35,047 nucleotides of DNA, from positions 1 through 35,047 of the forward strand of contig CAZJYI010000123.1 in the NCBI GenBank assembly GCA_964550025.1, written 5' to 3'. Positions 1-7,616 of this stretch are shown in pieces (position 1 is the stretch's first letter; each line of letters begins with the position of its first letter). The notes below the pieces were generated by a model that saw nothing but the letters and a program-made list of their open reading frames with translations, made no database searches and was not told the DNA's origin. Position numbers and translations under genes: made by a program. The stretch is from CAZJYI01 sp964550025. GTDB taxonomy: Bacteria > Verrucomicrobiota > Kiritimatiellia > UBA8416 > CAYOBW01.

Positions 1-40
1 AAGGGGAGGACCGGGTGTGTAGGCAAGCAGCCTGAAGCTT

Positions 41-59
41 CCCGGCGGCAAGCGCCGGG
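41..59. repeat. GC-rich hairpin
   Basis: CCCGGCG (41-47) and CGCCGGG (53-59) form a perfect stem around a 5-nt GCAAG loop. No T-run follows on either strand, so it is not a classic terminator. The arm and loop resemble the REP-like hairpin at 28532-28559, which has CCCGGCGC arms and an AAGCGGAGCG loop core. It may therefore be a solitary REP-type hairpin. Confidence 0.5.
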
Positions 60-86
60 GATTCCGGGGAAAACCAGGGCCTCTTC

Positions 87-114
87 CTGACCTCTGACTT
101 CTGACTCCTGACCT
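87..114. repeat. Heptamer tandem repeat, four copies of CTGACNN
   Basis: Four contiguous 7-bp units are visible: CTGACCT, CTGACTT, CTGACTC and CTGACCT. Noncoding 7-bp repeats of this kind occur in many bacterial genomes. The array is too short to be functional by itself and may be a slippage product. Confidence 0.7.
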
Positions 115-523
115 CTCGCCATGTTTGCATGCAGATCGCTGGTTCACGTTTGTCGTCTTTCTTCGCCGCACCGTGTGATAGCGTCACTGATGAGCCGTGC
201 CAGGTCCCAGTGTGCCGATACGCTTCATCCCGCGGCAGAGCCATCGATGTACAGTTGAACCAGGATCACCCCCGGCACGGCTGTGTCAAAGGCATAGCAG
301 GGCAACGTTACCCGATTCCAAGCGGCAAAGTGCCTTACGCGCTACACCCCGTCAAGACCGCGTATCCTCAAGGCGTTTTCCGCCACTCCCTTTTTGCCAT
401 CCATGATCTGCATCTTCACAAAACCGTGGGCCTTCCCCATCCGTGGGCCTCCCGTTAGGTTGCGGCCATGCGGCGCCGTGTCAACTCTCCGGACCTGGTT
501 CCACGGACTCGGAAGCGGCCGCG

Positions 524-1579
524 TCAGCAGCTCCCGAGCTCATGCCCCGCCTCGTACATCGCCACGATGTTCTCGGGTGGGCTGACGGCCTGGATATTGT
601 GGCAGGGGGCCAGAATGTAGCCGCCGGCGGCACCGAGAATCCGGAGGTTATCCTCTACTTCCTTCCGCACGTCCTCGACCGAACCGAAGGGCAACGTGGA
701 CTGGTTGTCCACCGCGCCGTGGAAGATGATCCGCTCGCCGAAATCGTGCTTCAGTCCCTCGCGGCCCATGCCCGGGAGACGCCACTGGATCGGGTTGAGC
801 ACATCCATCCCAAGCGCGATCAGGTCCGGGATCACCTCGCGGATTGCGCCATCGGAATGCGTGAACACGAACGCCCCGGCACTGTGGGCCAGGTCCATCA
901 TCCGTTTCATCTGTGGGAACAGGAAGCGGTGCATATGCTCCTTCGACATCAGCAATGACTGCTGGCTGCCCAGGTCCTCGGCGACGTACGTGATCATGAC
1001 CTTGCCGGGGATGGCTTCGTAGATTCTCCGCGTATTCTCGTAGGCCAGATTGAAGAGCTTGTCGAGGCAGTACTCGACGATCTCCGGCTTGATCGCCAGG
1101 TCCATGTATGCCTGCTCCAAGCCGCGCAATTGGCAGTACAGCAGGAACGGTTCCGAGCCGCCGCCGCGGATAGGGCGGTGCTCCCGGCCCTTGATTGCTC
1201 GCGGCAGGTGGCTGTAGTCCCACCAGTCGGGCGAAGGCCAGGCGTAGTTTGCCTCGATGTCTTCCACCGACTCATACTCCGTCAGCGGGGCGTTGGCTAC
1301 TTCCTGGTAGGTTCCCGTACCGTAGTCAACCGCCCGGTATCGCAGGCCGAAGACCGTCTCGCCTTTCGGCGGTTTCGGACCGACATACCGACCGTGAACG
1401 TTGAACGGCTGGTCGATGTGCAACCGGAGCATCGCTTCTTCCCTGTCGCAACCGAGATGCGCAAGGAGCGTGTCGGTGGCCTCGCCCGTGGCCCAGTAGT
1501 CCATCGGCACCCGGTCCGGCTTCTCCCGTCGCAACACCGCTTTCCAGCGCTCACGGGGAGTCATCGTATCCTTCCCCAT
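524..1579 (-). CDS. Uroporphyrinogen decarboxylase (UroD/MtaA-like) family protein
   Basis: This 351-residue cytoplasmic protein has the fold signature of the UroD superfamily. The N-terminus reads TPRERWKAVLRREKPDRVP, the family's usual opening, and the C-terminal third has HSDGAIREVIPDLIALGMD and the APCHNIQAVSPPENI block. UroD-like paralogues of this kind in PVC bacteria are usually not haem enzymes. They resemble corrinoid/methyl-transfer proteins (MtaA, CmuA), and the reaction cannot be told here. The start at 1579 is chosen because AGGAG lies 7 nt upstream; ATGs at 1582 and 1564 are alternatives, and a longer frame to 1732 has no family similarity. It is divergent from the glycan locus and could share its control region. 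Confidence 0.85.
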   Translation of the reverse strand: MGKDTMTPRERWKAVLRREKPDRVPMDYWATGEATDTLLAHLGCDREEAMLRLHIDQPFNVHGRYVGPKPPKGETVFGLRYRAVDYGTGTYQEVANAPLTEYESVEDIEANYAWPSPDWWDYSHLPRAIKGREHRPIRGGGSEPFLLYCQLRGLEQAYMDLAIKPEIVEYCLDKLFNLAYENTRRIYEAIPGKVMITYVAEDLGSQQSLLMSKEHMHRFLFPQMKRMMDLAHSAGAFVFTHSDGAIREVIPDLIALGMDVLNPIQWRLPGMGREGLKHDFGERIIFHGAVDNQSTLPFGSVEDVRKEVEDNLRILGAAGGYILAPCHNIQAVSPPENIVAMYEAGHELGSC

Positions 1580-1707
1580 CATTCCTCTCCTCTCACTCCT
1601 CTCGACGAATCCCACTCGGCGTCGAGATGGGGATATGCCGCTCGCAAAGCGATAAACGTGGACTTCACGTTCACGCCCATGAGGTGGCCCCAGCCCTCCC
1701 CTCCTCC

Positions 1708-1773
1708 TCGTCCTCGTTGTCGTACTCGACACAAGGGGGCCAAGGACGAGGAATGACGACGAAACGAGAACGA
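1708..1773. repeat. TCGTNN hexamer repeats in inverted arrangement
   Basis: At 1708-1731 the sequence runs TCGTCC, TCGTTG, TCGTAC, TCGACA. At about 1743-1773 the complementary type (ACGAGG, AACGAG, AACGAT) reads on the same strand. The two halves therefore form an imperfect inverted repeat of low-complexity hexamers. No coding function is apparent. Confidence 0.5.
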
Positions 1774-1920
1774 TTGTGAGTCAGAAGTAACGAAAAGTAC
1801 CCGTGAAAGGCACAAGTAGGCAAGGCTGGAGATCCGGAAGCCGGAACAGGTTGCGGCTATTCGTCTGTATTCTCGCTTCTAAAGAACCAGGTGAAAGTGA
1901 TAGTCTGGCCGGCGTTATGT

Positions 1921-1944
1921 AAGGAGCCAATCGCGGAGCTCCTT
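1921..1944. promoter_or_regulatory. Inverted repeat AAGGAGC...GCTCCTT upstream of the Gfo/Idh gene
   Basis: A perfect 7-bp inverted repeat (1921-1927 and 1938-1944) has a 10-nt spacer and lies 73 bp before the start codon at 2018. It could be an operator or a leader hairpin that buries a GGAG sequence. Only the symmetry supports this. Confidence 0.3.
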
Positions 1945-2017
1945 TCGCACCAAGAGGCCCGCTGATACAGAAACATCGTCCTGCCGTGGCAGAACGAACA
2001 CAACCAGGGAACGGTCC

Positions 2018-3469
2018 ATGAAAGCATCACACTCCGACCTCTCGCGCCGCAGTTTTCTCCGCAAGTCTGGAGCCCTGTCATTCGGTTTTGCCGCCATGCC
2101 CGCCTACCTCGCTCTCGGGAAGGAAGATTCCCAGGGCAACAAACCGCCTTCCCAGCGCATCAACCTTGCCTGCGTCGGCACCGGTGGCAAGGGGGGCGGC
2201 GACATCAGAAGCCACTGCAGCCGCAAGGAAGCAGAGCCGGTCGCATTCTGCGACGTGGACCCCATCCGCGGCGGTTTCAACAAGTGGAAGCAACAGTATC
2301 CCAAGGCCCAGTGCTTCTCCGATTTCCGGGTTATGTTCGACAAGATGGAGAAGGACATCGATGCCGTCACGGTCGGCACGCCCGACCACATCCATTTCTG
2401 TGCCGTCATGGATGGTATGCGCCGCGGTAAGCATGCGTTTTGTCAGAAACCCCTCGTTCACAAGTTCAACGAGGCGGAACTGCTCATGAAGGCCGAGAAG
2501 AAGTGGGAACTCGCAACGCAGATGGGTAACCAGGGGCACAGCTCTACGGCGTCGCTTCAGTTCAAGAAGATGGTGCAGACCGGCGTCATCCGGGACATCT
2601 TGAAGATCGACGCCTGGAAAGGCCCAAGCCTCTTCTTCATGAACAAGGGGCAGCGCGAGGAGTACTTCAAGGCCATCGGCAGGAACAAGTACCCACCCGC
2701 GGGGGAGGAAGTGCCGGCGGGGCTGGACTGGGACCTCTGGAGCGGGCCCTGCAAGCTCCGACCGTACAGCAGGAGAATCCACCCGTTCAACTGGCGTGCC
2801 TACTATGGTTACGGTACGGGGATGTTCGGCGACTGGGGAGCGCACATCATAGATTTCGCGCATGATTACCTCAACCTGGGACTGCCTTCGCGAATGGAAG
2901 TCATCAAGCTGGCGGACCACGACAAGGTGCTCTACCCGCTGGCGACGCAGATCCTCATGCATTTCCCCCAAAGGGGCGATATGCCAGCGGTTGACATGTA
3001 CTGGCGGGACGGAGAGAACTGCCAGCCCGAGATGGAGGAGCGCTACTGGGACAGGGATCACAACGACAAGCCGAAGAAACCGAGGCTTGGAGGGGCCGGA
3101 ACTCTGCTGTACGGCAAGCACGGAGAATACCTCGTTCAGCGGGGCAGCCACGGGGGCGGGTCGCGCCTCTACCCGTACGCGAAGTCGAAGGAGTTCGGCG
3201 ACAAGATGAAGGGCGAATCCCCAAAGAACGGCGGCTGTCACCAGGCGTTCATCCAGGCGTGCATGGGCAACGGAAAGACCCTGTCCCCGTTCAGCGTGGC
3301 GGCCCCGCTGTCCCAGACGCTCGTCATGGGCACGGTCTGCCAGTACCTTCAGGCCGATCTCGAGTTCGATCGGAAGAAGAGACAATTCACGAACAACGAC
3401 CGGGCCAACGAGATGCTGTACGGGTTCAAACCGCGCAAGGGTTACGAAGAGTTCTACGAGGACATCTAG
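2018..3469 (+). CDS. Tat-exported Gfo/Idh/MocA family oxidoreductase
   Basis: This 483-residue NAD(P)-dependent sugar oxidoreductase-like protein has a Tat signal: twin arginines at residues 10-11 in SRRSFLRKSG, then a hydrophobic segment ending near AMPA. The Rossmann nucleotide loop GTGGKGG is at 54-60. CQKPL at 142-146 occupies the place of the family's EKP motif. The C-terminal alpha/beta domain includes GDWGAHIIDFAHD. Tat-exported Gfo/Idh proteins are very common in PVC glycan loci. They are thought to fold with their cofactor before export and to oxidise or isomerise sugars in the periplasm, but substrates are mostly unknown. It is the first gene of the plus-strand glycan locus and is followed by a strong hairpin before the sulfatase gene. 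Confidence 0.93.
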   Translation: MKASHSDLSRRSFLRKSGALSFGFAAMPAYLALGKEDSQGNKPPSQRINLACVGTGGKGGGDIRSHCSRKEAEPVAFCDVDPIRGGFNKWKQQYPKAQCFSDFRVMFDKMEKDIDAVTVGTPDHIHFCAVMDGMRRGKHAFCQKPLVHKFNEAELLMKAEKKWELATQMGNQGHSSTASLQFKKMVQTGVIRDILKIDAWKGPSLFFMNKGQREEYFKAIGRNKYPPAGEEVPAGLDWDLWSGPCKLRPYSRRIHPFNWRAYYGYGTGMFGDWGAHIIDFAHDYLNLGLPSRMEVIKLADHDKVLYPLATQILMHFPQRGDMPAVDMYWRDGENCQPEMEERYWDRDHNDKPKKPRLGGAGTLLYGKHGEYLVQRGSHGGGSRLYPYAKSKEFGDKMKGESPKNGGCHQAFIQACMGNGKTLSPFSVAAPLSQTLVMGTVCQYLQADLEFDRKKRQFTNNDRANEMLYGFKPRKGYEEFYEDI

Positions 3470-3501
3470 CCCGACACGTCATGAGTCGCCCTAACTTGTC
3501 C

Positions 3502-3535
3502 GTGTGCACGCCCCTGTTTTCAGGGGCATGCACAC
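3502..3535 (+). terminator. Strong hairpin between the Gfo/Idh and sulfatase genes
   Basis: GTGTGCACGCCCCTG (3502-3516) pairs with CAGGGGCATGCACAC (3521-3535) over a TTTT loop, with a single C-A mismatch in the 15-bp stem. No T-run follows, so intrinsic termination would be weak. It may instead attenuate transcription or protect a processed mRNA end between the first gene and the sulfatase gene 70 bp downstream. Confidence 0.55.
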
Positions 3536-3604
3536 ACCTTCGGGGTGAATATGGACCTCCAGCGTCTTCATGATGCTGGCGGAGCAGTATGCAGGAGCCT
3601 GATC

Positions 3605-4975
3605 ATGGATAGCGATAAGCCCAATGTCCTCTGGATCTTTGCCGATCAGATGCGGCATCACGCTTTGGCCTGTAACGGCGATCCCAATGTCAAAACGCCC
3701 AACCTGGACCGGCTCGCCCGTGAAGGGGTGACCTGCGAGACGGCGGTGAGCCATTACCCGGTTTGCATGCCCTTTCGGGCGGGGCTGGTGACCGGACAGT
3801 ATGCCCATGTCCACGGCTGCCGGGTCCATGGCGACCTGCTGGCCGCGGATACCCATACCGTTGCCCACACGTTCCAGGAAGCCGGCTACCGGACCAGCTA
3901 CGTGGGAAAGCTGCACCTGGCCAGTACCAACAGCTATTGGAACGACGGCAAGGAATTCTGGGTGCCGCCGCGGATGCGGGCGGGCTTTGAAGACTTCTTC
4001 GGTTTCGACCTCTCCAACCACTACTTCAATACCCACTACTGTACCGGCGCCACCTGCAAGGCGCACAAGGTGGAAGGCCATCAGACTGACGGCCTTACCG
4101 ATATCTCGCTCAGGTATCTGAAAGAACAGGCCATTCCCGCCGGCAAGCCCTGGTTCCACGTCATCGCCTACGAAGCACCCCATCATGGCATCGGCAACGA
4201 GGAGAACAGGTTCCCGGTTTATTCTTCGACGCCGGAGTACGAAGCCCTGTACGAACCCTCAGAGCTGATCCTGCGGGACAATGTCCCCGAACCGGGCGGT
4301 GAGGAGGTGCGGGCCAAGACAGCCGGCTACTATGCACTGATAACCCAGATGGACCATAACATCGGGCGACTCATTGAGCTTCTGGAGCGCACGAATCAGC
4401 TCGAGAACACCCTCGTGGTCTTCTTCTCCGACCACGGCGATATGATGGGCAGTCAAGGGCTGTTCTTCAAGGAGCGGGCCTATGACGAGTCCATTCGTAT
4501 CCCCCTGATCTTCCGCATGCCGGTGAAGCTCGAAGCCGGAACGAGATGTGACACCATTTTCAGCGGCATTGACATTTACCCCACCTGCACCGGCCTCTGT
4601 GGCATTGCCAAGCCGACCTCGGTTCAGGGCCTGGACCAGTCCCGCGCACTGCAGGGGCTGCCCGGCGGCGCCCGGCGCTCGGAAGCATTGGTCCAGTGGT
4701 TGGGGGAGACCATGTACGGCTGGGGCGACTGGCCTTACCGCGCGATCCGAACGGACCGCTACACCTACTGCACCTGTTCGGAAGAAACCGCCACGAAACA
4801 CCAGGATCACGGTCCCCACTACCGCCTGCTGTTTGACAACCGGGAGGACCCCCATCAGCTAAAGAACCTGTATGGCAAGGCCGAAGCGGCGCCGCTCCAG
4901 GAGCAGCTCCATCAACGCCTCTGCCACGCCGTGCTCGAATCAGGGGAGGACCTGCCCGATTTCCTCGTGGGGTGA
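3605..4975 (+). CDS. Type I (formylglycine) sulfatase, apparently cytoplasmic
   Basis: This 456-residue sulfate ester hydrolase of the alkaline phosphatase superfamily opens with NVLWIFADQ, giving metal ligands D14 and Q15. The CxPxR modification site is C54-M-P-F-R58, where C54 is converted to formylglycine. GKLH lies at 101-104 and SDHGD, the second metal site, at 275-279. The start at 3605 has AGGAG 8 nt upstream; an upstream in-frame ATG at 3545 would add 20 unrelated residues. No signal peptide is visible with either start, which is unusual because most PVC polysaccharide sulfatases are exported. Specificity cannot be read, but its position among esterases and glycosidases suggests a sulfated glycan or oligosaccharide. 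The activating enzyme (FGE or anSME) is not in the window. Confidence 0.94.
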   Translation: MDSDKPNVLWIFADQMRHHALACNGDPNVKTPNLDRLAREGVTCETAVSHYPVCMPFRAGLVTGQYAHVHGCRVHGDLLAADTHTVAHTFQEAGYRTSYVGKLHLASTNSYWNDGKEFWVPPRMRAGFEDFFGFDLSNHYFNTHYCTGATCKAHKVEGHQTDGLTDISLRYLKEQAIPAGKPWFHVIAYEAPHHGIGNEENRFPVYSSTPEYEALYEPSELILRDNVPEPGGEEVRAKTAGYYALITQMDHNIGRLIELLERTNQLENTLVVFFSDHGDMMGSQGLFFKERAYDESIRIPLIFRMPVKLEAGTRCDTIFSGIDIYPTCTGLCGIAKPTSVQGLDQSRALQGLPGGARRSEALVQWLGETMYGWGDWPYRAIRTDRYTYCTCSEETATKHQDHGPHYRLLFDNREDPHQLKNLYGKAEAAPLQEQLHQRLCHAVLESGEDLPDFLVG

Positions 4976-5036
4976 GGAGGGCATGTTGCGTTCAGAGAGT
5001 TCAATATCCAATATGCAACAGGGAAAGGGCATGACT

Positions 5037-7520
5037 ATGAAACAGCGCAGTACCGGGTTGTACGCCCTGGCATTTGCAGGGCTCATTCTGGCGAGCATGG
5101 TCCATGCTCAAGAACTGAAGGCTGACATCCCCGGTCTAACTGAGCGGGGCAAACGCGATCTTGCCAAGTGTCCGATCCCCGATCTCACGGCCGGCGGCAA
5201 GAAGAATGACAAGCATGACTGGAATCTCGGGCCGACCGGGGCTCGGGGTTGGATGTGGGGCATGCTGCTGCGTACGGACTGCGCCCGGCAGATCCTGGTG
5301 ACGAAGGTGGATTCGGGGTCGCCGGCTGACGGCGTGCTCCAAGTGGGCGATGTGATCCTGGGCGTCGGGGGCAAGGAATTCGACAGCGATGCCCGGATCG
5401 CGTTTGGACGGGCCATCACCGAGGCAGAGAGGGCGGGGAGCGAGGGCCGGTTGAAGCTGATTCGCTGGCGTGACGGCAAGACTGAGACCGTTACGCTGCA
5501 GCTCAAGGTTATGGGCTCCTACGGCCCTCTCGCGCCGATGGACTGTCCCAAGTCCCGCAAGATCCTGGACAACGCTTGTGCGTACCTCGCGAAGAAGGGC
5601 ATCGGCGGCGGCATCCCCGGCTATGTCAATGCCCTCGGGCTCCTGGCGAGCGGCGACGAGAAGTACCTGCCCATGGTTCGCGAGTTTGCGCGCAAGCTCG
5701 AGGTAGAGGATGCCAGGCACATGTCGTCCTGGAACATGAGCTACATGAACATCTTCCTGTCCGAGTACTATCTCCTGACAGGCGACGAAGAGGTGCTCCC
5801 CAAGATCAGAGAGATGGCCCTCTACCTGGCTGGGGGCCAGAGCCAGGTCGGCACGTGGGGGCATGGCAACGTCCTCCCCTCCGGAGTGCTGGGTGGCTAC
5901 GGCGCCATGTGCAATCCCTCGCTTTGTTGTGCCATATCACTCCAGCTGAACCAGAAGTGCGGCATCGACGACCCGGTCGTGGAGCGGGCCATCCGCAAGT
6001 CGGAAATCTTCTTCTCCAGCTTCGTGGACAAGGGCAACATCCCCTACGGCGATCACTCGCCGCGAGAGGTGCACGACAGCAACGGGCGGTGTTCGCTGGC
6101 CGTCATCTTTTTCGACTTGCTCGACAACCCCGAGTCCTACCGTTTCTTTGCGCGTATGACGGTCGCGTCCTATGGCGAGCGTGAAGAGGGGCACACCGGC
6201 AATTACTGGGGCTTCCTGTGGGGACCGCTCGGCGCCATGCGGGCCGGGCCCGAAGCTGCCGCGGCATTCATCAAGGAGCTTGAGTGGTTCTTCGAGTTCG
6301 AACGTCGTTGGGACGGCGGTTTCACGTACCAGGGCGGGGCCAACATGTCCGGTTCGGAGCACACCACCCCCGGATGGGACACCACGGGCGCGCGCATCCT
6401 GATGTACGCCATGGCCCGCCGGAAGCTGCACATCACCGGCAAAGGACTGACCGTTGAAAAGGCGCTGACCGGGAAAGCACTGGAAGATACGCTGCTCGCC
6501 GGGCGAGATTACTCGACCTGGGCACGGCACGGTTTGATCAACAAAGACGCCTTTGATGATCTGTCGGACGCGGAACTGCTGAAGCGCCTGGTGACCTGGT
6601 CTGCCCCCATGCGTATTCGTACCGCCAAGGCACTGGCCAGGAAGCCCGGCGATCACGTTCCCGCGCTGATCGAGATGCTTGGGAGCACGGATCGCGAGAC
6701 CGTACTCGGCGGCGTTTACGGCCTCGAGTACCAGGGAGGCAGAGCCGAACCGGCCATTGATGCGCTGGTGGCGCTGCTATCCCATGACGACGTGTGGGTC
6801 CGCTTCAGGTCCGGCGCGGCGCTATGCGCCATCGGCAAACCGGCGCGGGACAAAGCGGTACCGGTGCTGCTCAAGTCGGCACTCAAGACATCTGCCGACG
6901 ATCCGCGTGAAATGCACCAACGGTATGCCGCCTATGTCTTGTGGGGCGGCGGCGTCAACGGGGAGCCACGCGGGCTCATCGCTCGAGATATGGATGGGGT
7001 AGACCAGGGGTTGTTGGTGCCGGCACTCAAGAAGCTGATCAAGAACACGGATGGGCAGACACGTGCACTCGTGGCGCGCGCCGTCAAGATGATGACTCCC
7101 GAGCAGTTGACTCCTCTATGGTCGGACATCGTATGGGCGGTGAAGACCCCTGCGCCGAGCGGAATCATGTTCAACGGTGCGATCCGTGAAACCGGTGTTG
7201 AGGTCCTCGTCACGCACCGCTTCAAAGAGGGAATCCCTCTCTGCGCCGAGTATGTACGCACCATGAAACAACACGGCTCACAGAAGCGCATATACAAGGT
7301 CATGGACATGTTGAAGAGCTACGGTGCGGCGGCGAAACCGGAGCTCCCCAACCTGTACAGGGCGCGGGAGTACTACAAAGAGAACCTGGGGCCGGGCAAG
7401 CCGCTCAACTTCCCCACCTGGGCGCTCAACGAGTTCATGAAAGGCCTGAATGAAGGCATCAAGGCCATTGAGGATGCCACGGAGACACCGAAGGGCCTGC
7501 GGAGTATCGATGACCTCTGA
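5037..7520 (+). CDS. Secreted PDZ/alpha-toroid/HEAT protein 1 (DUF6288-like)
   Basis: This 827-residue protein of unknown activity has a signal peptide ending near VHA at 22-24. A PDZ-like domain at about 64-160 has the core SPADGVLQVGDVILGVGG. A helical domain follows at about 168-490, with repeating hydrophobic helices and the blocks GTWGHG, IPYGDH and GHTGNYWGF, suggesting an alpha/alpha toroid. HEAT-like repeats occupy the region from about 515 to 760, and the chain ends LRSIDDL. It appears to match Pfam DUF6288. The gene at 12219 is a full-length paralogue, and the fusion at 21731 carries the PDZ and toroid part. The start at 5037 is chosen for the GGGAAAGGG box 7 nt upstream; 5031 and 4983 are alternatives. 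It is probably a periplasmic glycan-binding or glycan-cleaving protein, but this is inference. Confidence 0.85.
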   Translation: MKQRSTGLYALAFAGLILASMVHAQELKADIPGLTERGKRDLAKCPIPDLTAGGKKNDKHDWNLGPTGARGWMWGMLLRTDCARQILVTKVDSGSPADGVLQVGDVILGVGGKEFDSDARIAFGRAITEAERAGSEGRLKLIRWRDGKTETVTLQLKVMGSYGPLAPMDCPKSRKILDNACAYLAKKGIGGGIPGYVNALGLLASGDEKYLPMVREFARKLEVEDARHMSSWNMSYMNIFLSEYYLLTGDEEVLPKIREMALYLAGGQSQVGTWGHGNVLPSGVLGGYGAMCNPSLCCAISLQLNQKCGIDDPVVERAIRKSEIFFSSFVDKGNIPYGDHSPREVHDSNGRCSLAVIFFDLLDNPESYRFFARMTVASYGEREEGHTGNYWGFLWGPLGAMRAGPEAAAAFIKELEWFFEFERRWDGGFTYQGGANMSGSEHTTPGWDTTGARILMYAMARRKLHITGKGLTVEKALTGKALEDTLLAGRDYSTWARHGLINKDAFDDLSDAELLKRLVTWSAPMRIRTAKALARKPGDHVPALIEMLGSTDRETVLGGVYGLEYQGGRAEPAIDALVALLSHDDVWVRFRSGAALCAIGKPARDKAVPVLLKSALKTSADDPREMHQRYAAYVLWGGGVNGEPRGLIARDMDGVDQGLLVPALKKLIKNTDGQTRALVARAVKMMTPEQLTPLWSDIVWAVKTPAPSGIMFNGAIRETGVEVLVTHRFKEGIPLCAEYVRTMKQHGSQKRIYKVMDMLKSYGAAAKPELPNLYRAREYYKENLGPGKPLNFPTWALNEFMKGLNEGIKAIEDATETPKGLRSIDDL

Positions 7521-7616
7521 GAAATCCTTACACGAAGAAGGACGTCTCGGGGATGAATGAACCGACAACGACGCGGCGCGGTACTGCCGTAGAGACGTGA
7601 GGGAGGATGAAGGAAG

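Larger units (their letters stand above)
1..523. other. Intergenic stretch with short repeats, no gene assigned
   Basis: No convincing gene is seen here. A perfect 7-bp stem (41-47 with 53-59, loop GCAAG) lies near the left edge and is followed by a heptamer tandem repeat. The plus-strand frame at 129-458 has no domain, no good ribosome binding site and an odd composition. Minus-strand frames around 300-450 show a short open stretch that is broken by stops, so a decayed gene downstream of the UroD-like gene is possible but not demonstrable. Confidence 0.5.
1580..2017. other. Divergent intergenic region between the UroD-like and Gfo/Idh genes
   Basis: This 438-bp gap must hold the promoters of both divergent genes. 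It contains hexamer-type low-complexity repeats (1708-1773) and a short inverted repeat (1921-1944). I see no RNA gene and no convincing -35/-10 pair. AGGG about 8 nt before the ATG at 2018 serves as the downstream ribosome binding site. Confidence 0.5.

Noticed and set aside
87..114. CRISPR-like array
   Set aside because: Units are 7 bp without spacers, so this is a simple tandem repeat.
129..458. Plus-strand 109-codon open frame
   Set aside because: No ribosome binding site, no recognisable domain, and it sits among repeats downstream of a gene on the other strand.
1580..1732. N-terminal extension of the UroD-like protein
   Set aside because: The extra 51 residues are rich in Arg and Ser with no family similarity, and a good ribosome binding site precedes the ATG at 1579.
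4872..5036. N-terminal extension of PDZ protein 1 overlapping the sulfatase gene
   Set aside because: It would place basic, non-homologous residues before a clear signal peptide; the start at 5037 gives a canonical exported protein.
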